Notes under the pieces: model-generated
The model's input: the letters and a program-made list of their open reading frames with translations, nothing else
The model's database searches: none
Told to the model about the DNA's origin: nothing
Source of the DNA: Nipponacmea schrenckii
Taxonomy: Eukaryota; Mollusca; Gastropoda; Lottiidae
Assembly: GCA_030562195.1 (NCBI GenBank)
Contig: CM060202.1
Location: 9,548,001 to 9,612,000 of the forward strand
Direction: 5' to 3'
DNA: 64,000 bases
Made by a program: the position numbers and the translations under genes
Part shown: positions 24,001 through 34,806 of the stretch, in pieces
Numbering within the stretch: position 1 is the stretch's first letter
Layout of the letters: every line of letters begins with the position of its first letter

Positions 24001-27000
24001 AAACTCGACGAAATTATTTAAATTTTTTAGTTATGATTATGTAAAAAGTGAAACTCCCCGTGAAAGTGATATTAAGGAGGAGCGGATGACTAACGACTCT
24101 GGAGCAAATAAACTCTATCGTGTGTATGAGAAATTAGGACAGCGTTATCAACCAACCAGTAAGTATTTATAGTATGCAAAATTAATTCCATTTTCATACT
24201 CAAAATAAAGTCAGCGTTTCTTGTTTATCCAACAGTATTTCTCCCTAGTGTTTGTCAAATTTTACGAACTCGAACGATAAAACTTTGTAGTGCTCCTAGA
24301 ATATTTTAGAAGGTTAAGCAAAAATATATCATTACAATTGGTTCATTATGACACATTTGTCAATCATTGAAGGCATCCTAGACCTAGATAAGCCAATGTC
24401 TAGGGGAATGAACCCTACAATTTTCTGAGGTTTAAACTCGATTACTTGATTTCTTACCATAATACGACATTGCTTAAATTCAAGTAGAGTATGACATGCT
24501 TATATTCAATTTTAAAGCTCCCATCTATTAAATGCCACCTTGCAGGTTCATATCCAAGCGAACCAGAAAAATCCCAACAACCTCATTCAACTAATACTGA
24601 TTCACCACCACTTCATAAAGTAGTTTCCAGTCAAATCGACAACCTATTACAGCATTATCTAAAACAGCAACAATCAATTGATACCAAGAGACTCCAAACC
24701 CCTAGATCTGTTCCGGAAACTATCAGACAGAAAGAAAGTGTGATCACTTCGTCAGTAGCGGCAGTGGCAACACCAAGAGTATCTACAAGTAACATAAATG
24801 TTAGAACTACAGGACCAATAACTAACTATGGCCAAACTGTCGACGCGGTAAGTAGGCTACTAAAACTATTTAAGATACCTTGCGTTTTTTTGTGTAAATT
24901 TGACGAGTATGTTATCTTTAATCGATTCCTAAAACAACTGTTGGACCCGGTTTTTTGAATTCGCGTTCGCAATTTTGCAACATCCAGTTGACGTCTGGTT
25001 CTGGTTTTATAGTTGAGTACATGTGGAATATTTGATGACTTCTTTCTCGTTACCTTGATATTGACCTTTCCCTTAAGTAGTTCAAATGGTATTGACCATG
25101 GGTAAAATCCCACTCTGTGCCACGCGTGCCTCTTTTTCTTTCATATTTTATACATGTACTAGTATACAATAATTGGACATAAATTAATTGAACTAGAGAT
25201 GTTCTCATGATCGGGAAAATTACCTGTCCCTAATGACGAAGATAATTCCCTCAGTTGGCCCAACCAAGAAACACCACGAGGTCAAGGTTAAGATGCAGTG
25301 TACGCTAAACACTTAAAGCTGGTCTTGAGCTTGAACTAATGCTTAAGCTTGGTTTATACGTGAAGTATCGTATATTTATTTTGTGGTCATGTATTTGATC
25401 GCCGGAACATAGATCTGTCCATTTGATGCACTACTTGTGTATTTTTAGACGAATTATATTTTTTTTCCAATGTATTTACCCATGGGCTGAATGTAAGACG
25501 TGACCTTGTCCGTGTATGTTGGGCCTTATTCTGACCCATGTAAAATATAGAGTTTATTATTATTTATTAACAAACGATGCAACTCTAACGCTGTCAGCAA
25601 CTTTTTATAGTACTTTTGGCTCACTCTGTAATGCAACAATGTATACCATTATGTAAACTATGTTACTGGTCATCGTTAAGACAAAGTGATTATCCAATAC
25701 CAGAAGTAGAATGTGTAAAATTTAGAATTCTGTGTGACTTATATATTTCTGGAACGATTGGAAAAATCCCATGGGAGGTAATACCCAAAATTTTACATCA
25801 TTAACAATTAGGAAACGGTTTATAGGTCAGACAATTAGGCTGACATTTAGGTCAGGCTCTTATTAACCGAGATCAGAAACCCCTTCAAAGAGAAAGGGCA
25901 TCGGTCACAAGCTATAAGTAGGAAACATATTTCAATCACTTAACGCAGAAAACAACTCCAGAACCGATTATCGACTTTCTCAGGTCGGAGACTTCAGGAA
26001 TTTCGTCCAATTATCAAATAACCCTCATTATTGTAGTTTGCTAATTTCAAGAACAAGGGAAATATCTATTATTGAATATTCACAAAAAAGGTTTGTTTTA
26101 AAACCTGCATGCATGTTCGCCGCGATGTCTAAAATCTAAAGATTTTAGTTTACAAAGCCTGATTTCTAATCTTAAACCGACTCGCCATAATTTCAAGTCT
26201 TTGTAACTAAAAGCTCCTCACACTTTCTTTATTTTACAGACCAGATCAGATCCTGCAATGTCGCAAATTCAGAACATTTTACAAGAACAACTCTTAATGA
26301 AGTCTGATATGTTACAGAAAGCGATTCAAAAGCAGCAAGATGAACTTCATGCTATAACTCAACAGCTTGCTATGTCTAAGAGGAGGCCTGTGAATGTCAG
26401 CCAGTCGAGAGGTATGACGTTTACGTCAGAATTTCCGTCCTAAATAATAATACCTATGATTTTTAAATTAGCATTACAAAATACTGCTAAGCTAGACGTA
26501 GCTCTGATGGACATGGTCTTAATTTAGCATTCGCGAATAACATGTATTCAAATAGTAATTATAATAAAAAAAAGTTTATTCTGCCATACAAATTTAGTTA
26601 TGTTACAGTTATGTCTATACTGTCACGACTAGATGATGAATTCTTGATGAATGAATTATAGTATGATATTACAAACATTTTACTCTTACCATTAATTACA
26701 CTTGAAATTTGCAGGTTCAAGAAGTGAAAATGTTACGAACTCAATGATGCATAATGTACCGCTCACGGGTCAGTCTACTTTGAGCTCTTCAGGTGTCATT
26801 ATGCCAACCCCACGACAGACGAATTTTTTAACAGCTCGAAATTCCCACCAGTCTTTGCAGAGTCAACAGCGAAGGGTTATAGTTCCTGGTCAAAACCAGC
26901 GTCAGACGGTTGCCGTTCCCAATCGTCAATTGTCACCAGAAGGGTATATGTTATACGACCACAACCAGATTGGATCGGTACATGACAACCCCATAATGAA

Positions 27001-27823
27001 ACAACAGCAAAACAGACCTGAAATTTTTCAGACAGGTCCACATACGGCTCATTCAATTATGACGTCTCCTCGTTCAGCAAGCACGATTGCACCAGCCTCG
27101 CAAATGACAAATGTTATTTCATCTCTATCAGATGCAAATAATCAACATCAAAGACTTTCTAACGTTATTATAACAGGCCAACAATCAAGCTCCATGATTT
27201 CTACTCAAAACTCTAGAATGTTTTCTGTCCGGGGATCCCCAGTGAACAGTAGCGAACATTCGGCAATGAATGAACGGTTATCTCCACAAACACAAGACTA
27301 CCTCTCTCAGTCTGACGTGATGATTTCGGGACAAAGTTATAATGACTACCTTACTCAGAATCAAATTGATGGTATGGATGTGTCACACCAGAGTGATTTA
27401 AGCTGTAATCAAAATAGCATGCATGTGATGGTACCTAATCAGATACAGCGTGGCGTTATAGTACAGGAACAAAGATCGACAGACAGAATAGTACGACCAA
27501 ATCAATCTGTTATGATGTCAAATTCCAATATGAGTAATCTGAATCAGACTCGTGTGATAATGTCAAACCAGTCTACTGATATAGCATCGGGTCGCAACGA
27601 TGCTATGATTTCAGGACAATCCGACACAATGCTATCATGTTCATCAGATTTATTAGATGGCCAATCTGATACTTTGATGAATGATCCAAATCAAAATGAT
27701 ATACTCTTGTCAGGACAATCCCAAAGTGGTGACTTATTAGTGAATTCCAACCAAGGTGATGTTCTAATGTCTAGTCAGAGTCAATCGGACCTCAATGATT
27801 TCTTGATATACCAATTGGATTGA
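15064..27823 (+). CDS. CLOCK: CLOCK circadian transcription factor, PAS-A to C-terminus (5' exons missing)
   Basis: Ten coding exons join in frame: 15064-15153, 18501-18624, 19741-19854, 20431-20599, 22664-22770, 23517-23664, 24031-24158, 24546-24847, 26240-26411 and 26715-27823 (820 codons, TGA). All have AG/GT borders and matching phases. Exons 1-4 give PAS-A ([46 protein letters not shown]). Exons 5-6 give PAS-B, close to animal CLOCK/NPAS2 ([44 protein letters not shown]). Exon 9 resembles the coiled, Gln-rich segment after PAS-B, and exon 10 is a long Gln/Ser/Asn-rich tail, probably for transactivation. CLOCK pairs with BMAL/CYCLE through bHLH-PAS domains and binds E-boxes in the nucleus. 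The bHLH exons should precede 15064 in phase 0, but none was found in the window, implying an intron over 15 kb. Introns hold SINEs, dispersed repeats, a hairpin and a C2-domain gene. Confidence 0.93.
15154..16021. other. CLOCK intron, part before the nested C2 gene
   Basis: AT-rich intronic sequence; the minus-strand frame 15297-15533 has no recognisable domain. The stretch ends with a polypyrimidine tract and TTTTTTTCAG (about 16020-16029) directly before the nested C2-domain ORF, which could be a splice acceptor for it. Confidence 0.4.
16032..16918 (+). pseudogene. C2-domain protein nested in a CLOCK intron, frameshifted
   Basis: The first frame (16032-16622, 196 aa from ATG) has a low-complexity N-terminal region and then the start of a C2 domain ([21 protein letters not shown]). 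It stops at a TAA at 16620. The domain continues in another frame from about 16619 to 16918 ([35 protein letters not shown]), giving the remaining C2 strands. One lost base, or two gained, near 16617-16620 explains the break. Layout and C2 character recall tandem-C2/synaptotagmin-like proteins such as TC2N, but only one C2 is seen. A TTTTTTTCAG just upstream could be an acceptor, so a 5' exon may exist. AATAAA occurs at 16949. It could be a decayed gene, a retrocopy, or a live gene with an assembly error. No other gene is seen from 16919 to 18500. Confidence 0.55.
18780..19560. repeat. dispersed repeat in CLOCK intron (copy related to 24940-25110)
   Basis: The stretch is full of TGACCTT phrases. 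Between about 19350 and 19480 it has the order GGACGTCAGGTTCCGG, GGTTTTATAG, TTTGAATATTTGGTAACTTG, ATCTCGTGACCT and TTGACC. A similar order (GACGTCTGGTTCTGG, GTTTTATAG, GGAATATTTGATGACTT, CTCGTTACCTTGA, TTGACC) lies at about 24988-25100 in another intron of the same gene. This looks like a dispersed repeat of unknown class. Confidence 0.45.
19998..20060. repeat. 16-bp minisatellite, four copies
   Basis: AGGTCATTCTTTAACT repeats four times head to tail with single-base changes, in the CLOCK intron between 19854 and 20431. Confidence 0.8.
21857..21945. repeat. long near-perfect hairpin (foldback) in CLOCK intron
   Basis: The left arm, about 21857-21897, pairs with the right arm, about 21903-21945. 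The inner 33-35 bp pair with about two mismatches (ATGGCCTCAAACTGTCCATT against AATGGACACTTTGAGGCCAT). Weaker pairing extends the stem to nearly 45 bp. The loop is only about 7-9 nt. It may be a small foldback transposon or an RNA hairpin. Confidence 0.75.
21971..22222 (+). other. unidentified open frame in CLOCK intron
   Basis: 83 codons stay open between a TAA at 21968 and a TAA at 22220. The inner part ([19 protein letters not shown] and, further on, [16 protein letters not shown]) looks protein-like and is less AT-rich than its surroundings. The first ATG is at 22058. It does not fit the CLOCK exon order. I cannot name it; it may be a fragment of a transposon or retrocopied gene. Confidence 0.25.
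22978..23212 (+). mobile_element. tRNA-derived SINE in CLOCK intron
   Basis: The 5' part looks like a tRNA gene: box A-like TAGCTCAGTAAGTAAAATGC near 22986 and box B-like GGGTTCAATCCC at 23029-23040. The body carries the core phrases TTCGGATGGGACAATTAACCG (about 23127) and CTTGTCATTGG, seen in related SINEs elsewhere in the window. A weak A-rich tail follows near 23203. RNA polymerase III would drive such elements; mobilisation needs a partner LINE. Confidence 0.75.
24988..25110. repeat. dispersed repeat, second copy
   Basis: Related to about 19350-19480 (shared GACGTCTGGTTCTGG-type phrase, GTTTTATAG and a TTGACC series). It lies in the CLOCK intron 24848-26239. A minus-strand frame over it (24826-25113) is a shadow. 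Confidence 0.4.
25378..25465 (-). repeat. inverted copy of the 11.2-11.7 kb repeat
   Basis: Read on the minus strand it contains AATTCGTCTAAAAATACAC, GTGCATCAAATGGACAGATC, TATGTTCCGGCGAT and ACATGACCACAAAATAAATA, matching the first unit at 11222-11330. Its right flank, to about 25560, ends in an ATT-rich tract and may be another retroelement tail. Confidence 0.65.
25611..25777 (+). other. cryptic exon-like ORF in CLOCK intron
   Basis: The acceptor TTTTTATAG (ending 25610) and donor GAG|GTAATA (25777) frame a stretch open in one phase (contains [20 protein letters not shown]). Spliced between CLOCK exons 24846 and 26240, both phase 0, it would introduce an early stop, so as part of CLOCK it could only be a poison exon. 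Otherwise it is a chance frame. Confidence 0.18.
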
Positions 27824-28061
27824 CATTTCGACTTTATTTTAAAAGGGACTATTGGGTATTTTGGGACTCAGTTGTGTCGTTTTCTTTATTGGAGCTGATC
27901 TGTGAACCTTGTCTGACCCTTGTGTATCATGTGCCATACGGGAAAATGATAACATTTGGCTTTGGTTTGATTTTCAGTTTCGACGACTTAACCAGTACAC
28001 CGGAAGAACGAAAATTTTTGCCCAAAATCGGCGTCATTGATGGATTATGCCTCGGTAGTAA
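27824..28061 (+). other. CLOCK 3' flank / start of 3'UTR
   Basis: The sequence after the CLOCK stop stays open in another frame for about 100 codons. From a TTTTCAG at 27973-27979 it encodes FDDLTSTPEERKFLPK, which might be an alternative 3' exon. No AATAAA was seen before about 28906, so the CLOCK mRNA may extend into the duplicated block. Confidence 0.35.
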
Positions 28062-30044
28062 ATCTGGATCTGTCTCGGTTTTGAATAGTATGTTTCGTTG
28101 TGTTTATTTTATTTTATCAGTGGTCTCCGATGTCTGAAGTTACAGAACTACTCGACAATCTGGTCATAAGTATGCCTTCATATATAAATGGTACCGATGT
28201 AAGAGTTACCATCCACCAAGGAGTGATTCCAGCTCATTTTAAATTAATTCATTTGGTCGAACTAATTCCTCGATGAATGAAAATGATCAATTTATCGGTT
28301 AGTTATAAACTTGCTTGCAGAAACAAAAATTCGTGACTAGTCGTACCTCGTTTATACTACCAAAATGCATAATTTTTAATTTGTGCTTTCTATCAGTGTG
28401 ATATCGCCTTATTTGTGTATATATTTAATGTGCCTTGTAGGCCTTTAAGTGTGCTTGTATCAAATCGGGTTATGATCGAAAATCAGTATTAGGCTACTTC
28501 AATCTTTACTGGTTTTGTAAAAATGAATATAATTAATTTGTAATCGGACCTTTTCGCCTTACCGAAACAACAGGTATCTGAGTTTTCAATAATATAAATA
28601 GAAGTTACCGTTACAGCATAATACTTATACGTTATACAAGTGAAACTTCAGATACCTTCAGATTTCAGCAACTTCTGTAACTAAATTTGGTTCGCCAGAA
28701 TTTGAATTAAGTTGGTACCCCTTGATATGACGGGATTTGTTCAGCGGTAAACAACAACGTTATTGGGAGTTTTTTCTAAATCAAGCCATGACACGTATGG
28801 TATCAACCAAAGAATGGATGAATGAAAAATTTGTTAAGAGATGCATTGCTTCGAATGTCACTCGGAAAATTTAAAAACATTCCGCGCTTTCTAATATCGT
28901 CCACAAAATAAATATATATTTTCGTTAAAAATTGGGAAGCAACGACATGCATCATTCTCTGATTTTCTCCAAACATCAAATGAAGTGGATTAAACAACAT
29001 GCCCAAAACTAACACAACGAATGTTACATGTATTATGAATAATCAAATAATGAAATTGTTATGTCGTACAATATTATTGTTCGTTATATTATATTATCAA
29101 GATGCTATATTTATTCGTAAAATATAATATGTTGACAATAAGAATTTTGTGCTGTCTCTTACTGGTGGATTGCCTGATTTCCGTTTCGTGTTTCACTGCT
29201 TTTGACTACACTGTCTGTTTTTGATAATGGTATATTATTATAAATCAATTACTTTTGAATAGTACATTACATTTTCATTTTAAAATCATCAAAAATGTTC
29301 CAGGAGTTTTTACACATGGAAATATACGTCACCACAAGCAGTACATACATAGCATTATAGTCTAGCTAACTTGGTAAAAATCTACTTTTAATGCTATTCA
29401 CACTAACATTTATACTTTTGTTGACGCGTATAGTATAACGCATATATTAATTTACACATTTATATACTGTACATAATTGAAAGTAACGAATTACTATTCA
29501 ATAAACCACTGACACAGTATTGTTACAACTATTGTGGTGTTAATGCCTATTGGGTAAAAATAAAAGTTATTTAAAAAAATTCAAAAATTACTGAGCATTT
29601 TAAACATACAAATACAGTTTATTTAAGTACTATATCGCCTTATTCATGATATAAATGCTAATAATTTCATCAATTAATTATAGTAGATAATAATTACAGA
29701 TAAGATTTACAATTTCAATATCAAATTTAGTATTCAATATCAATTATACACAGAACTAATTAATATCAAATATGGTATATATACAGATTATTCCAATTTA
29801 TATTAAAATATAATATGTATAGGCCTATAATATTTCAGGTATCAGTTGCCAAATGATAGGCTATATACAAATGTAATTTCAATTTTTGTCACATTTAACT
29901 GTAAACAAATTAGTATTACAAATTCAAGAAAAAAACCTAAGACATAAATTAAAATCATAATTATTCATAATTATATTTTGTAAATATCTTCTATTTATGT
30001 AACCAATTCATATTTATTATTCTTGTAGAAGGAATATCCTCCAT
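28062..30044. repeat. tandem segmental duplication, unit A
   Basis: A 1,983-bp block is followed directly by a near-identical copy starting at 30045 (both start ATCTGGATCTGTCTCGG). Only scattered substitutions and one- or two-base indels separate them, roughly 99% identity by eye, so the event is recent. The unit lies just downstream of the CLOCK coding end. The 70-codon minus-strand frame kept in both copies (28803-29015 and 30785-30997) matches nothing I know. The rest is AT-rich. Confidence 0.9.
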
Positions 30045-31800
30045 ATCTGGATCTGTCTCGGTTTTGAATAGTATGTTTCGTTGTGTTTATTTTATTTTAT
30101 CAGTGGTCTCCGATGTCTGAAGTTACAGAACTACTCGACAATCTGGTCATAAGTATGCCTTCATATATAAATGGTACCGATGTAAGAGTTACCATCCACC
30201 AAGGAGTGATTCCAGCTCATTTTAAATTAATTCATTTGGTCGAACTAATTCCTCGATGAATGAAAATGATCAATTTATCGGTTAGTTATAAACTTGCTTG
30301 CAGAAACAAAAATTCGTGACTAGTCGTACCTCGTTTATACTACCAAAATGCATAATTTTTAATTTGTGCTTTCTATCAGTGTGATATCGCCTTATTTGTG
30401 TATATATTTAATGTGCCTTGTAGGCCTTTAAGTGTGCTTGTATCAAATCGGGTTATGATCGAAAATCAGTATTAGGCTATTTCAATCTTTACTGGTTTTG
30501 TAAAAATGAATATAATTAATTTGTAATCGGACCTTTTCGCCTTACCGAAACAACAGGTATCTGAGTTTTCAATAATTAAATAGAAGTTACCGTTACAGCA
30601 TAATACTTATACGTTATACAAGTGAAACTTCAGATACCTTCAGATTTCAGCAACTTCTGTAACTAAATTTGGTTCGCCAGAATTTGAATTAAGTTGGTAC
30701 CCCTTGATATGACGGGATTTGTTCAGCGGTAAACAACAACGTTATTGGGAGTTTTTGCTAAATCAAGCCATGACACGTATGGTATCAACCAAAGAATGGA
30801 TGAATGAAAAATTTGTTAAGAGATGAATTGCTTCGTATGTCACTCGGAAAATTTAAAAACATTCCGCGCTTTCTAATATCGTCCACAAAATAAATATATA
30901 TTTTCGTTAAAAATTGGGAAGCAACGACATGCATCATTCTCTGATTTTCTCCAAACATCAAATGAAGTGGATTAAACAACATGCCTAAAACTAACACAAC
31001 GAATGTTACATGTATTATGAATAATCAAATAATGAAATTGTTATGTCGTACAATATTATTGTTCGTTATATTATTTTATCAAGATGCTATATTTATTCGT
31101 AAAATATAATATGTTGACAATAAGAATTTTGTGCTCTCTCTTGCTGATGGATGGCCGGATTTCCGTTTCGTGTTTCACCGCTTTTGACTACACTGTCTGT
31201 TTTTGATACTGGTATATTATTATAAATCAATTACTTTTGAATAGTACATTACATTTTCATTTTAAAATCATCAAAAATGTTCCAGGAGTTTTTACACATG
31301 GAAATATACGTCACCACAAGCAGTACATACATAGCATTATAGTCTAGCTAACTTGGTAAAAATCTACTTTTAATGCTATTCACACTAACATTTATACTTT
31401 TGTTGACGCGTATAGTATAACGCATATATTAATTTACACATTTATATACTGTACATAATTGAAAGTAACGAATTACTATTCAATAAACCACTGACACAGT
31501 ATTGTTATAACTATTGTGGTGTTAATGCCTATTGGGTAAAAATAAAAGTTATTTAAAAAAAATTCAAAAATTACTGAGCATTTTAAACATACAAATACAG
31601 TTTATTTAAGTACTATATCGCCTTATTCATGATATAAATGCTAATAATTTCATCAATCAATTATAGTAGATAATAATTACAGATAAGATTTACAATTTCA
31701 ATATCAAATTTAGTATTCAATATCAATTATACACAGAACTAATTAATATCAAATATGGTATATATACAGATTATTCCAATTTATATTAAAATATAATATG

Positions 31801-33738
31801 TATAGAGATGCTCTCCTATAGAAGCACTGGCCTAGGTCACAAGTAGAGACTATGCTACGAATTTCAGTATACATCAATTGATAAGAAATTATCTACTTCT
31901 AGAGAAACTTACAAGATAAGCCATTAAATAAAAATACAAACCGATTACTTCAGAGAGATAATGAAAGGGGATCTAATCTACCATGTACAAGAATATTACT
32001 CAGATTTTTATTCCTTTTGTAAGCAGTCACTAAACGTTTGGTATAGATATTAGAGAATTCATCCTGGAGTTCTTTGTAAAAACGTTTCACAATCGCAGAT
32101 GCATTTTTAGCTGTAGAATAATGTAGGTGGCGACAAAAGGTATAATCTGGTTGTCATGCTGGATATTTAGACCGTGAGGTACGACTGTTTGTAATTGGTC
32201 TATCCAGAAACTCTCCCTTTGTAGTCGTTTCGTTTTAGGTTTGATTGTTGTAGAGTCTGGTATCTTTTCTATGGGCATAACTAGAAGATCTTCAATGGAA
32301 TGATTGGCTGAATTGAAATGGTTCGCGATTGGTCTATCTTTTTTATGGAGAATGTCAAAGCGATGACCGCTTAAACGAGTACGCAACGCGTTTTGTGTTT
32401 CGCCAATATATTGTACGTCGCATTTTTTACAGGAAATTAGGTAAATTATGTTTTTATCGATGCAAGAGAGAACTTCCTTTAGTTGCCGTTTTTCTTATTT
32501 TCAAAATAGTGACTAACATGTATATATTCGCAGGTACGACACCGAGAACCTCTGCATGGTACAGAACCGAAACCGTTTGGTGGAGGAGGGGGCTTATTTT
32601 TGTTTTCAATAGCCGAAAGAGTGTCGTTTTTAATTTTTAGTTTGATTAAAACTTGGTCCTTTGAATACAGTTGTATCCAAGAAATTCATGCCATTTTCCT
32701 AGATTTTTGCTGTAAGTTGTGTAGAAGGATTGTGATTATTTAGAATTTCGGAATACTCCCAAAAGTTTGCCAAAGCTTCTGTCCAAATAATAAAAATATC
32801 GTCTAAAAATCTTCAATAGAAGAGAGGTTGAAAAGGGGAAATTAGTGAGATTTCATGTTCCAATTCAGCCATAAAGATATTCGCATAACTCGGCGCGAAG
32901 CGTTTTCCCATGGCAGTGCCAGAAGTTTATAGGTAAATTTTTCCATTGAAAGTGAAGTCATTTCGCGTGAGGCATATTTCTAATAAGTCTAAAATTTCTT
33001 TGTCTGGACGTTCAGGATTTGGGTTTCTGATAAAGGCTTTTCGAACAGCGTCTAAACCGGATTTGTTATCAATATTCGTGTACATGCTTGTAACATCTAA
33101 AGAAATAAACATCGAATTGTCTGGTATATCTAATTTTCTTATTTTTTCTATAAAATCGGTAGTGTCTTTTAAGTACGACGGATGCTTGCAAGCCAATGGT
33201 AGTAAAAAATGGTCGATATATTCGGAAACTTGGTAAGATTCACTAGAGCAGTCAGATATAATCGGCCTGCCCTTGGGTATTCTGTTTGCGACATGCCATT
33301 CAGATTCAGGTTTTTTATGAATTTTCGGTAATGTATATATATGGCGTTAGCGTAGGCCTACTTCCGGTTTTGCACTAAGATAGTCATATTGGGAATCAGA
33401 TAAAAAGCCTTTTTGTACTAAAATATTTAAAATAGTGTTAATCTGTTTAGCTGTTTCCAAAAAAATTGGTTGGTCCAGTTCGCGGTAGTGATTTTTATTA
33501 TTTAGTTGGGATTCTACTTCAAAAACATAGTCCTCGCGATTTTGAATGACACAGCAATTGCCCTTGTCACTCTTGCGGATTATAATTGTCTGATCATTTT
33601 TCAAAGTGGTCAAAACAGAGCGTTCAAAATCGGTATGGTTGTTCTTTTCATTTACCAGTGGTAAATGGGAGACTTCTTCCTATAAATTATCGCATTTACT
33701 CAAAATATTGTGGTCAATCGCACTGTCTGGTGGATTCC
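31801..33738 (-). mobile_element. Penelope-like retroelement inserted in duplication unit B
   Basis: A 1.94-kb minus-strand element with a 37-bp imperfect flanking duplication (31764-31800 and 33739-33775, both starting ATACAGATTATT). Reading 5' to 3' on the minus strand it has the N-terminal RT region (IIIRKSDKGNCCVIQNREDY), RT motifs [28 protein letters not shown] and the catalytic FLDDIF, a Cys-rich CRTCEYI segment, the GIY-YIG nuclease (KNIIYLISCKKCDVQYIGET) and finally a block with TAYKRNKNLSNILVH. Several stops and frameshifts break it. Confidence 0.82.
32087..33613 (-). pseudogene. broken Penelope-like RT / GIY-YIG polyprotein
   Basis: Three main frames cover the protein: 33347-33613 (start of RT), 32927-33196 (RT fingers/palm with LDVTSMYTNID) and 32087-32386 (C-terminal half of the nuclease, with NHFNSANHSIEDL and SFWIDQL). 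Between them the frame continues with stops, e.g. in front of [14 protein letters not shown] and before RFLDDIF. RT in these elements copies RNA at a nuclease-made nick. Here the catalytic Asp pair remains readable, but the coding region is interrupted several times, so it is inactive as it stands. The 5' end is truncated. Confidence 0.8.
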
Positions 33739-34164
33739 ATACAGATTATTGCAATTTATTTTTTACTATAATATGTTTCAGTTGCCAAATGATAGGCTAT
33801 ATACAAATGTAATTTCAAGAGAATTTTAAACCTTAGACATAAATCAAAATCATAATTATTCATAATTATATTTTGTAAATATCTTCTATTTATGTAAGCA
33901 ATTTATATTTATTATCCTTGTAGAAGGAATATCCTCCAGGAATATCCTCCATATTATATAATTTGTTTGATAACCACAGGAATTTTTCCTTCTTCACATC
34001 AAATGCAATGTGTTTTCTAATTATATTATTTGTTTCGTAGTTTGAAAACGGTAAGCCTTGTGCAAGTTGACCTGAAAATACACCACCCTTCCAGTAATTG
34101 CAATCGAAAAATTAATGTTAATGATTCAGGAAAAATGTGCTGCAAAGTACGGTACAGTCTAATC

Positions 34165-34515
34165 TTATTCGGTTAAAAAACAAATGAAATAAATGGAGTT
34201 TTACCTCGTAATCTTTTACACCTTCTGGACTTATGCAGACTGAAAACGCTGCAGAGGGCAATGACTGGAATCCTGCCCAGCAACTGCATAAGACTACTTA
34301 TTTTGGGATTTCCAACTGTCGAGGAATCTTTAACGTTCACTGTCTGTAGAACATGGGCGCTCGTTTTTTTTTGCCACATCTGAACGACAATAACCGTTTT
34401 TCCATGTCAGTCCCTCAGACCTGCATCACTGACAAGGGAATACCGGGCCGAAAATCCGAAGTTTAATCTAGACCATTGTGTTTATTGAACTCAGGTAAGC
34501 GAGCAAAAGTGTCTA
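34165..34515 (-). mobile_element. degenerate SINE
   Basis: On the minus strand the order matches the SINE near 62.7-62.96 kb: a tRNA-like start (TTGCTCGCTTACC, about 34495-34507), CCCTTGTCAGTGATGCAGG, a poorly kept core, then AACGTTAAAGATTCCTCGAC and GGAAATCCC. The tRNA boxes are eroded. Confidence 0.55.
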
Positions 34516-34792
34516 AATCATTGCTTTTTTGTCAATTTTCTTTTTTATTCTTTTTGTTTATATACATTATACTTATAAAACAATAATAAGCATTTTATCT
34601 TTACTTACTAATTTAAGTCGAAATCTATTACTTGTAAAAGAGGGGGGGGGGCATTACGTTGCGTTATCATTCTCAATTGGGATAAAGAATAACGTTTTTA
34701 GGCGTGCCTTAAAACACTCTTCATACTATTTCGGATTATCTTTCTTTACGAAACAACATCTTTAATCGAAGGTGATTATGTTACGAAATATC

Positions 34793-34806
34793 CCGGAAGT
34801 ACGTCA
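34793..34806 (+). promoter_or_regulatory. ETS + CRE-like promoter element upstream of arfaptin
   Basis: CCGGAAGT (34793-34800) directly abuts ACGTCA (34801-34806), a combination typical of TATA-less housekeeping promoters. Just downstream an open stretch ends at a good donor (AATT|GTGAGT, 34864), consistent with a 5' exon of arfaptin whose next acceptor is TTTGCAG at 35447. Confidence 0.5.

Larger units (their letters stand above)
30045..33947. repeat. tandem segmental duplication, unit B (split by a retroelement)
   Basis: It matches unit A from 30045 to 31800 and again from about 33739 to 33947, ending in GAAGGAATATCCTCCA. The interruption is the Penelope-like element, which is absent from unit A. 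The insertion therefore came after the duplication. A short stretch of unit A (about 25 bp around 29820-29845) is lost at the right junction. Confidence 0.88.

Noticed and set aside
27820..28137. A 105-codon frame overlapping the CLOCK stop
   Set aside because: It lacks a true ATG at its start and mainly reads 3'UTR; only the segment after 27979 could be exonic, which is noted separately.
28803..29015. A 70-codon minus frame also present at 30785-30997
   Set aside because: Its presence in both places follows from the recent duplication, not from selection; no family is recognised.
32329..33812. Plus-strand frames of 61-103 codons (32329, 32946, 33586, 33606)
   Set aside because: They are antisense shadows of the Penelope-like element.
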